Assembly: GCF_003610295.1 (NCBI RefSeq)
Contig: NZ_RAPV01000001.1
Location: 4,402,001-4,466,000, forward strand
DNA: 64,000 nt
Direction: 5' to 3'
DNA from: Paraburkholderia sp. BL23I1N1
Lineage (GTDB): Bacteria; Pseudomonadota; Gammaproteobacteria; Burkholderiales; Burkholderiaceae
Under the pieces are notes generated by a model, which ran no database searches, was not told the DNA's origin, and saw nothing but the letters and a program-made list of their open reading frames with translations. Shown piece by piece: positions 57,730 through 64,000 of the stretch. Position numbers and translations under genes: made by a program. Numbering within the stretch: position 1 is the stretch's first letter; the number at the start of each line of letters is the position of its first letter.

Positions 57730-59520
57730 TCAGTGTTGGAAGACGAAGGTGCCGGGTGCGTCGCCGAGTGTTCCCCCGTGCGCATCGGACGCAACAACGG
57801 GGGGCGCGACGCGCTCCGGGCTTGAATGCGCCTTGAGCCAGTCGGTCCACGCGGGCCACCAGGAGCCTTGCTGCGATGCGCTCGCAGCAAGCCATTCGTC
57901 AGGACTCACGCGCAGATCGTCCGCCGCGGTCCGATAGATCCGGAAATAGCGATGCGCGTGCCCAGGCTCGCTGACGATCCCGGCATTGTGGCCGCCACTG
58001 GTGAGGACGAACGTGATCTCGGTATCCGACAGGTTGTGGATCTTGTAGACCGAATGCCACGGCGCAATATGGTCGCGCTCCGTCGATACCACGAACAGCG
58101 GTGCCCGAATGTTGCGGATCGATACAGGACGGTCGTCGACTTGATACCGGCCACACGCCAGATCGTTGTTCAGGAAGAGGCGGCGCAGGTACTCGGAATG
58201 CATCCGGTACGGCATGCGCGTGGTATCGGCGTTCCACGCCATCAGGTCGATCATCGGCGCGCGCTCTCCCAACAAATAGTCGTAGACGATACGCGACCAG
58301 ATGAGGTCGTTCGACTGTAGCAGCTGGAATGCACCCGACATCTGATCGGCGGCAAGATAGCCCTGTGACCACATCATGCTTTCGAGAAAATAGACTTCGC
58401 TGTCGTCGATGAAAAGTTGCAACTCCCCTGGCTCGGTGAAGTCTGTTTGTGCGGCAAATAGGGTGACAGAAGCCAGCCGGTTGTCACCCGAACCCGCCAT
58501 CGCTGCCGCAGCAATTGACAGCAAGGTGCCGCCAAGGCAATAGCCGGTCGCATGAATCTTGCTGTCCGGGACGATGCTTGAGACCGCGTCGAGCGCTTCC
58601 ATCACGCCGAGTTGCCGGTAATCTTCGAGGCTGAGTTCGCGGTCTTCGGCATCCACGTTGCGCCACGAGACGCAGAACACCGTGTGTCCCTGTTCGACCA
58701 GATAGCGAATCAGCGAGTTGTGCGGCGAGAGATCCAGGATGTAGTACTTCATGATCCACGCCGGCACGATCAGAACCGGCTCGGCCAGCACCGTGCTTGT
58801 GGCGGGGCTGTATTGAATGAGTTCGATCAGGTGATTGCGAAACACGACCTTGCCGGGCGTGGTGGCGAGATTGACCCCGACTTTGAACTGATCGAATCCT
58901 GCCGGAGGCTGACCACCCGCATGTCGGGCCGCGTCTTCGAGCGCGTTGCGCACTCCGTCGATGAGGCTGACACCGAGCGTCGAAGCGGCGCGCTGCGAGA
59001 CTTCGGGATTGGTGAACGGGAAATTCGTCGGAGCCATCATATCGAGCAACTGGCGGGCGCTGAACGACACCACGTCCTCATGATGGCGAGTTGTGCCCGG
59101 CACGTCATGAGTTGCGACATTCCACCATTGTTCGGTCAACAGAAAGGCCTGTTGCCAGAACCGGTATGGTTCGGTTTGCCACGGTTCGGCGACAAACCTG
59201 TTATCGCCTGCAGACGGTTCTGCCACCGGCTGGGCGTAGCAACCGAGCGCAGTCCGAATCATGTATTCCGTGATGCGCTGCGCGTTCTGGGCGCAGAGCG
59301 ACGCAAGTTCCAGTTGCTTGCCAGGCGCCGCCGCGAGATGAATGAGCCAGTCGGCAAGCGCTGCTCGCAGCGACGCCGGCGACAAGCCCCCGGTCATGCG
59401 CGCGATCATGGCTTCTTTCGCATGATCGAGTGCACGAAAAGATTCGGTGGCGGGGGATACCGCAGTCCTGTCCATAAGCGTGGGATTTTCAACGACGGCC
59501 GGCGTGGAGCGGGTGTCCAT
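57730..59520 (-). CDS. phaC: poly(3-hydroxyalkanoate) synthase, class I
   Basis: The 596-residue enzyme starts after GAGGAACCTGAA. It polymerises 3-hydroxyacyl-CoA on the granule surface. The lipase-like box with catalytic Cys is GYCLGG, the Asp lies in STERDHIAPWHS and the His in TSGGHNAG; MKYYILDLSPHNSLIRYL and FCVSWRNVD are further class I marks. It heads the phaC-pta-ackA-fabI unit and has an FNR promoter about 200 bp upstream. PHA would store carbon and reducing power when respiration stops. Confidence 0.95.
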   Translation of the reverse strand: MDTRSTPAVVENPTLMDRTAVSPATESFRALDHAKEAMIARMTGGLSPASLRAALADWLIHLAAAPGKQLELASLCAQNAQRITEYMIRTALGCYAQPVAEPSAGDNRFVAEPWQTEPYRFWQQAFLLTEQWWNVATHDVPGTTRHHEDVVSFSARQLLDMMAPTNFPFTNPEVSQRAASTLGVSLIDGVRNALEDAARHAGGQPPAGFDQFKVGVNLATTPGKVVFRNHLIELIQYSPATSTVLAEPVLIVPAWIMKYYILDLSPHNSLIRYLVEQGHTVFCVSWRNVDAEDRELSLEDYRQLGVMEALDAVSSIVPDSKIHATGYCLGGTLLSIAAAAMAGSGDNRLASVTLFAAQTDFTEPGELQLFIDDSEVYFLESMMWSQGYLAADQMSGAFQLLQSNDLIWSRIVYDYLLGERAPMIDLMAWNADTTRMPYRMHSEYLRRLFLNNDLACGRYQVDDRPVSIRNIRAPLFVVSTERDHIAPWHSVYKIHNLSDTEITFVLTSGGHNAGIVSEPGHAHRYFRIYRTAADDLRVSPDEWLAASASQQGSWWPAWTDWLKAHSSPERVAPPVVASDAHGGTLGDAPGTFVFQH

Positions 59521-59730
59521 TTCAGGTTCCTCAGGGTTCTACGGCGCTTGGCTTACGACAAAACGGCTGTGTCGGCGCGGTCACTTCCGACGTAGGACGC
59601 ACCTCCGGTGCGACAACCTCTACGGGACGCAGGGGCGCCGACGGTGAAGTGTTTCAGTGCACGGCTTTGACGCACTTTGTTGCGGCGCTTCGAGCTGGAT
59701 TGTGCGCAGCAGCGAGAGCTTTCGTAGAGA

Positions 59731-59771
59731 ACTGTAGCTTTCCGATGGCCGCCGTAATTGATCTGAGTCAA
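59731..59771 (-). promoter_or_regulatory. class II FNR promoter of the phaC-pta-ackA-fabI unit
   Basis: Box read on + as TTGAT CTGA GTCAA (59758-59771), one mismatch, with TACAGT on the minus strand (59731-59736) exactly 31 bp away. The leader to phaC would be about 200 nt and holds no other recognised element. Confidence 0.68.
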
Positions 59772-59866
59772 TCGAGTCACGGGCGGCCGTTGGCGCGCCG
59801 CAGCCAGATCAAGAAAGTGGCCCATCCGCGCTACCGACCAACCGATGCCATTCACACGCGGTGCGG

Positions 59867-59907
59867 TTGACCTTGGTCAATTCCGGCGACGAACCTGCAC
59901 GTAGACT
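59867..59907 (+). promoter_or_regulatory. FNR-like promoter pointing into the IS4-type element
   Basis: The symmetric variant box TTGAC CTTG GTCAA (59867-59880) is followed by TAGACT (59902-59907) exactly 31 bp away. Before the insertion at 60093 this promoter would have led, with a leader of about 180 nt, to the lipoprotein and CBS genes now starting at 61560. Confidence 0.62.
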
Positions 59908-60092
59908 GGTTTCCACGATATACGCAGGCGGGCGCCACGTGGGCGGTCATATAGGTCGCTGACATGCGATAAAAAGGCCAGGACTATTCCGCAGCCGGAT
60001 TTTGCTTTCAGTCCGCCTGTTTTCCCGGAAATCCTTGCTGCGTCGGCGACTGTCAGCGCGAGACTCGATCCAACCAATTGGGGCGCTAAGCG

Positions 60093-61542
60093 CAATACTG
60101 TTAACAAGCTCAAATTTGTGTTAACTTTCAAGCCTCTGAACCAACAAGAAGAGCTTGAAGGATGGCAAGAACGGAAGCAACGCTGCCAGGCGGGGCGCGG
60201 CTCGCGGACTATCTGGCGGTGGGGTATCTGGCGCTGAACTGCTCCCTGGGACAGGTCAAGGAGGCGCTCACGAAGTGCGGCGTGCAGACGCGCGTGCGCC
60301 GCGACATGCCGCGTGAAGTGCTGGTGTATTTCGTGATGGCGATGTGCCTGTATCCGCGCGTGGCCTATGAGGAAGTGTTTCGTCTGGTGATCGAGGGACT
60401 GCGGCGCATCTACGGCGACCAGGTACGCGACGCGCAGGTCAGCAAGGCGGCGATCTCGCAGGGTCGCGCACGCCTGGGATGGCAGGTGATGCGCGAGCTG
60501 TTCGCCCGGCAGGCGGCGCAACACCCACGAACCGCAGGCGGCGACTATGCGGGCTATCGGGTCATGAGCGTGGACGGCTCCACGCTGGATGTGCCCGATG
60601 AGAAGGCCAATGCGCAAGCGTTCGGATATGCGCAGGGAGGGCGCGGTGAGGCCGCGTATCCGCAGATTCGCTTCGTAGCGCTGGCCGAATGTGCGACGCA
60701 CGCGCTGTGTGAGGTCCAGATGGGCGGGGTATGCGAGCACAGCGAACAGGCGCTCACACGCCAGCTGTTTCCGGCATTCTCGGACGACATGCTGGTGCTG
60801 GCCGATCGCCTGTTCTATGGCTATGACATGTGGCGCGACGCGGTGGCCACCGGAGCGAAGCTGCTGTGGCGCGTGAAGTCGAATTTGCGGCTGCCGTGCG
60901 AAGTGCCGCTGGCAGATGGTTCGTACCTGAGCACTGTCTATGCCAGTGACACCGACAGGCGACACCAGTGCAACGGCATGCAGGTGCGGGTCATCGAGTA
61001 TTGCCTGGAAGGTGTGCCTGATGCCGAGCCGCAGTATCGCCTGATCACCAATCTGCTGGACGCAGCGGTGGCGCCTGCCATAGAACTCGCGGCGCTGTAC
61101 CACCGGCGCTGGAAAATAGAAGAGATGTTTGACGAGATCAAGACACATCTGTGCGACGGCAAGAAGGTGCTGCGTAGCAAGACGCCTGATCTGGTCCGTC
61201 AGGAGTTCTATGCGTTAATGCTTACCCACGCGGCGATCCGTCGACTGATGTATGAGGCTGCCCAGGACAGCGGGCAGCACCCGGAAGACTTATCGTTCGT
61301 TCATGCCGTACGCGTGTTGAACCGACGCCTGCCCGAGGCGGCGGCCGTTCCCCCCTGAGCAGTGGCAAAGTTGGAGGCTCAGCTTACTGCGGGAAATCGC
61401 CAGTGGGCGTGCCGTGCAAAGCCGCGGCAAGCGTAATCCCCGCGGCGTGAAGCGAAAGATGTCGAACTTCCGGATACGCCGACGATCGGAGCCGCTGAAT
61501 CAGCGAATTTCACCGAAAGCGGTCATCAAGTGAACAGTATTG
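60093..61542 (+). mobile_element. IS4-type insertion sequence with 10-bp target duplication
   Basis: The 1450-bp element has terminal inverted repeats CAATACTGTT (60093-60102) and AACAGTATTG (61533-61542), extending to 12 of 13 matches. Direct repeats GCGCTAAGCG flank it at 60083-60092 and 61543-61552. One transposase gene is carried in the + direction; about 180 bp follow it without a gene. Confidence 0.92.
60162..61358 (+). CDS. IS4-family transposase
   Basis: The 398-residue DDE transposase carries the first Asp in YRVMSVDGSTLDVPD, a second in DMLVLADRLFYGYDMW, and the YREK signature Y-2-R-3-E-6-K in YHRRWKIEEMFDEIK, which is diagnostic of IS4-group enzymes. The N-terminal region is the IS4-type helical domain. 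The frame is complete, so the element may be active. Confidence 0.93.
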   Translation: MARTEATLPGGARLADYLAVGYLALNCSLGQVKEALTKCGVQTRVRRDMPREVLVYFVMAMCLYPRVAYEEVFRLVIEGLRRIYGDQVRDAQVSKAAISQGRARLGWQVMRELFARQAAQHPRTAGGDYAGYRVMSVDGSTLDVPDEKANAQAFGYAQGGRGEAAYPQIRFVALAECATHALCEVQMGGVCEHSEQALTRQLFPAFSDDMLVLADRLFYGYDMWRDAVATGAKLLWRVKSNLRLPCEVPLADGSYLSTVYASDTDRRHQCNGMQVRVIEYCLEGVPDAEPQYRLITNLLDAAVAPAIELAALYHRRWKIEEMFDEIKTHLCDGKKVLRSKTPDLVRQEFYALMLTHAAIRRLMYEAAQDSGQHPEDLSFVHAVRVLNRRLPEAAAVPP

Positions 61543-61559
61543 GCGCTAAGCGAGCTGAT

Positions 61560-62045
61560 ATGAAATGCATCCGCCTGCCGGTCGACTTGATCAAGGCGCT
61601 ATTCCTGCTGATGACGGTCAGTCTTGCGGCCTGTACCACGGCAAGCCAGATGGTTGCGTTCCGGAATACCGAGACGCAGCTTGAAGAGGCGCGAGAACAA
61701 GCCTGGGTGACCTGTCGTTCACGCGCGGCGTGCGATCAGATATGGAACAGCACGCGGCTTTATGTGCAGCTTTACTCGAGAACGCCGATCAGCCGCCTCA
61801 ACGATTCGCTCATCGAGACCGAAGTGCCCCACGAATCGGGCATTGCCTATTTCTGGGCCGAGCGAACCACCGATGTGAGCGGCACGACGACAATCCGGCT
61901 AAAGGGCATGTGCCGCGGCATGTACGCGAGTAATGGCGACCCGGCGTGGACTTACGGAATATGCGCGGACCAGATCAGGCGTGCCGAGACGGGTTTTCGC
62001 GGGGGTAGTAGGCGAAGTGCAGTGACGGTCACGATATTTCCTTAA
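61560..62045 (+). CDS. hypothetical lipoprotein displaced from its promoter by the IS
   Basis: The start at 61560 (MKCIRLPVDLIKALFLL) gives 161 residues; a longer frame at 61530 begins inside the insertion sequence. A signal sequence with lipobox SLAAC (Cys near 25) predicts a lipid-anchored envelope protein. The mature part contains four further Cys (TCRSRAACDQIW, MCRGMY, YGICADQI), maybe in disulphides. The IS end lies 17 bp before the ATG, and no good ribosome site is seen, so expression is probably reduced. No family is recognised. Confidence 0.75.
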   Translation: MKCIRLPVDLIKALFLLMTVSLAACTTASQMVAFRNTETQLEEAREQAWVTCRSRAACDQIWNSTRLYVQLYSRTPISRLNDSLIETEVPHESGIAYFWAERTTDVSGTTTIRLKGMCRGMYASNGDPAWTYGICADQIRRAETGFRGGSRRSAVTVTIFP

Positions 62046-62055
62046 GGAGAGACTT

Positions 62056-62757
62056 ATGCATGCCATCGACGTGATGACCCCAGCGGTTGTGGTTACAGCA
62101 CCTGAAATGACTGTGCAGGCGGCGGCAAAACGGCTTGCCGATAACCACATCAGTGGCATGCCTGTGGTTGACGCGGGAGGGCAGGTCATCGGCATGATCA
62201 GTGAAGGTGATCTGCTGCATCGAACCGAAATCGACACTGACGCTGATGCCGAAGGAAAGAGAAGATCATGGTGGCTTGACTTTTTTGCATCGACCCGTGA
62301 ACTCGCGAGTACGTATGTCAAGGAACACGCACGCACGGTGCGCGACGTCATGAGCGATAAGGTCGTGTCAGTTGCGGAGGATACGCCCCTTGCCGATATC
62401 GCGGATCTGCTGGAACGGCGGCGGATCAAGCGCGTGCCCGTCATGCGCGACGGCAAGCTGGTTGGGATCGTCAGTCGCGCCAATCTGATTCGTGCGCTCG
62501 CCAGCGTCCCGGCCGACGCGCTGCCGGTTGCATCCGGCGACCAGCAAATTCACGACGCGATCGTGCGCGAACTCAGCAATCATCGTTGGGCGCAGCCCAG
62601 TCAGAACGTGATTGTCAAGCAAGGCATCGTGCATCTGTGGGCCGTTGTCCAGTCGGAAGAAGAACGACGCGCAATCTGTGTCGCAGCGCAGAGCGTGCAT
62701 GGGGTCAAGGAAGTCAGGAGTTACATTGAATTTCCCATGGCTTTGCCAGCAATGTAG
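62056..62757 (+). CDS. CBS-pair protein with C-terminal BON domain
   Basis: The 233-residue protein starts after AAGGAGAG, 10 bp after the lipoprotein gene. It has CBS domains at about 7-60 and 95-150 (HISGMPVVDAGGQVIGMISEGDLL and RIKRVPVMRDGKLVGIVSRANLI) and a BON domain after 165 (QNVIVKQGIVHLWAVV). It is a paralogue of the gene at 43410-44099 with the same WWLDFFAS-type linker. CBS pairs bind adenine nucleotides, so energy sensing is a likely role. Confidence 0.9.
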   Translation: MHAIDVMTPAVVVTAPEMTVQAAAKRLADNHISGMPVVDAGGQVIGMISEGDLLHRTEIDTDADAEGKRRSWWLDFFASTRELASTYVKEHARTVRDVMSDKVVSVAEDTPLADIADLLERRRIKRVPVMRDGKLVGIVSRANLIRALASVPADALPVASGDQQIHDAIVRELSNHRWAQPSQNVIVKQGIVHLWAVVQSEEERRAICVAAQSVHGVKEVRSYIEFPMALPAM

Positions 62758-62833
62758 GAGCACCTCCGTTGCGCAGCCGCCCGGGCCTTGCCGGGCAGGT
62801 GAGCATTGGAGAGCATACGAGCCGAGGTACGAC

Positions 62834-63112
62834 ATGATGCATATCACTTTTCCTCAGGAGCGCCCGCAGTATGGCGGGCCGGATCCCGTTCTGGTGTTCC
62901 CTGCCGTGATCAATGGTGAACGCATCCGGTGCGCGATCACGGCTGAAGCGCTGGAAGATCATTTCAGCGCTGCATCGCTGCGCGAAGACGACCTGATCGG
63001 TGCGTTCGAGGCCCATCGGGGTGCGATCGAAGACGCCGCGCAGCGGTTGCTGGGTGAACTCGGCGGCAAGCCGGTCCTGTTGCATAGCGGCTATTTCCGT
63101 TTCTGCGAGTGA
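62834..63112 (+). CDS. DUF1488-family small protein
   Basis: The 92-residue protein starts at 62834 (a second ATG follows at once) after GAGGTACGAC. It has ITFPQERPQYGGPDPVLVFPA and ends in GKPVLLHSGYFRF-CE, the typical DUF1488 pattern of short cytoplasmic proteins of unknown function. A truncated relative lies at 11237-11354. The gene is in series with the CBS protein upstream and the DUF3562-like protein downstream. Confidence 0.82.
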   Translation: MMHITFPQERPQYGGPDPVLVFPAVINGERIRCAITAEALEDHFSAASLREDDLIGAFEAHRGAIEDAAQRLLGELGGKPVLLHSGYFRFCE

Positions 63113-63149
63113 TCCGCGCGCCGTATCTTTTCCCACCAGGAGTCCCGCC

Positions 63150-63377
63150 ATGCCTCGCGATAAACTGTTGGTCCCGTTGCTCGAGATCGCACAAGGGACG
63201 GCACTGAGGGAAGACGATCTGGCACGTATGGTAGGCGATGAAATCAGTCGTCTGTCGGCCGGTGCGCGTGTTCACGACTATATTCAGGTGATCGCGATCA
63301 AGTGCGTAACCGACAAAGTGAGACAGACCGCCTCCCACAACCGTGCCAACGCCAACCATCACGCAAGGGAGGGGTGA
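63150..63377 (+). CDS. DUF3562-like small protein
   Basis: The 75-residue protein starts at 63150 after CCAGGAGTCCC. The pattern DDLARMVGDEISRLSAGARVHDYIQVIAIKCVTDKVR resembles DUF3562 proteins, which are short helical proteins of unknown function frequent in Burkholderiaceae. It ends one base before the alcohol dehydrogenase ATG at 63379, suggesting a common transcript. Confidence 0.7.
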   Translation: MPRDKLLVPLLEIAQGTALREDDLARMVGDEISRLSAGARVHDYIQVIAIKCVTDKVRQTASHNRANANHHAREG

Positions 63378-63378
63378 G

Positions 63379-64000
63379 ATGCGGGCAATGGTATTCGATG
63401 ACGCCGGGGGGTCTACTGCGCGACTTGCAGGTTCCAGATCCTGTGCCGGCTGCGGGCCAGTTGCTGATCGATGTCCACGCATGCGGTATTTGCCGTACCG
63501 ACCTGCATCTGATTGACCACGAACTGCCCCATCCAAAGCGGCCGGTGATCCCGGGGCATGAAATCGTCGGCACTGTTGCGGCAGTGGGGCCGGGAGTAAG
63601 CGGCTTCAGTGTGGGGGAGCGGGTCGGCGTGCCATGGCTAGGCCATACCTGCGGCCGTTGCCGTTACTGTCTCTCCGGTCGCGAGAATCTGTGCGATGAA
63701 CCGGGTTTTACGGGGGTACACGATCGATGGCGGTTACGCCGAGCGCACGGTCGCAGACAGCCGTTACTGCTTTCATCTACCTGACCGATATTCGGACGTG
63801 GAGGCGGCGCCGCTGCTGTGCGCGGGACTCATCGGCTATCGGACTCTGGCCATGGCAGGCGACGCGCAGCGCATCGGCAATCTACGGCTTTGGTGCAGCC
63901 GCGCATATCGTCGCTCAGGTCGCGCTTCGTCAGGGGGCGCGCAGTTTATGCCTTTACGCGTGCCGGCGACGTGGCGGCTCAGCAACTCGCGCTGCGGCTC
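63379..64000 (+). pseudogene. zinc-dependent alcohol dehydrogenase, multiply frameshifted, runs off the window
   Basis: The start at 63379 (MRAMVFDDAGG) and the catalytic-zinc region ICRTDLHLIDHE, GHEIVGTVAAVG and structural-zinc Cys cluster CGRCRYCLSGRENLC identify an AdhA-type medium-chain dehydrogenase. The frame is broken at a G6 run (about 63405-63410), a G5 run (about 63711-63715), an AA pair (about 63878) and a G5 run (about 63934). Removing one base at each restores GGLLRDLQVPDPV, GYTIDGGYAERTVADSRY, IGIYGFGAAAHIVAQVALRQG and AVYAFTRAGD. All four are single-base gains. Confidence 0.8.

Noticed and set aside
59877..61148. 423-codon open frame antisense to the IS4 transposase
   Set aside because: Shadow frame; it also spans the IS left end, which a real gene would not.

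Overview
The window is high-GC beta-proteobacterial DNA, most likely Burkholderia or Paraburkholderia. The universal stress proteins, arcDABC order, N-type ATPase, class I PHA synthase and MaoC-Pta fusion all match homologues I know from that group. Genes are densely packed with many ATGA overlaps. No rRNA, tRNA or CRISPR was seen.

The unifying signal is a set of FNR/Anr-type boxes (TTGAT-N4-ATCAA) in intergenic regions. Most are followed, 30-32 bp from box centre to -10 centre, by a -10 hexamer such as TATCTT, TAGATT, TACAGT or TACACT. That is the geometry of class II FNR activation. The window also encodes an FNR-type regulator (12443-13225) with CX2CX5C and a distal Cys. I read the window as a low-oxygen survival island. 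It resembles the low-oxygen-activated (lxa) locus described in B. cenocepacia and, in gene content, the mycobacterial DosR dormancy regulon (USPs, CBS proteins, Acg-type nitroreductase, HPF-like protein).

Layout: 1-641, partial AcoR-type sigma54 regulator. 1117-3821, USP, secreted creatininase-like protein and YVTN beta-propeller. 3897-9577, frameshifted DUF1275 gene, an acs-satP acetate unit whose satP is split by an IS1182-like element with a CTAG duplication, and a small membrane protein. 9694-11040, a cytochrome c plus two unknown proteins behind an FNR promoter. 11384-16629, the control block (nitroreductase, FNR, stand-alone receiver, LuxR-type regulator, CHASE-PAS kinase). 16906-19112, three USPs. 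19335-25789, arcDABC arginine deiminase operon, beta-CASP nuclease and a small protein. 26094-33360, flavodoxin and the full atpDCQRBEFAG N-ATPase operon. 33397-38847, Nramp-like transporter, oleate hydratase, K+ channel and orphan PAS kinase. 39222-46058, HPF-like protein, USPs, acetoacetyl-CoA reductase, alcohol dehydrogenase, BON and CBS proteins, LemA. 46611-51065, ABC exporter with its own outer-membrane factor. 51096-59520, PatZ-like acetyltransferase, broken deacetylase, fabI, ackA, MaoC-Pta and phaC. 60093-61542, an IS4-type element separating an FNR promoter from a lipoprotein/CBS/DUF1488 cluster. The right edge holds a multiply frameshifted alcohol dehydrogenase.

Read together, the genes provide ATP without respiration (arginine deiminase, acetate kinase), ion-motive force by ATP hydrolysis (N-ATPase), an electron and carbon sink (PHA, alcohol dehydrogenases), ribosome silencing and stress sensing. 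Truncated copies of fabI, DUF1488 and USP genes, two insertion sequences and seven inferred homopolymer or near-homopolymer indels mark the region as actively rearranging, or in part as imperfectly sequenced.
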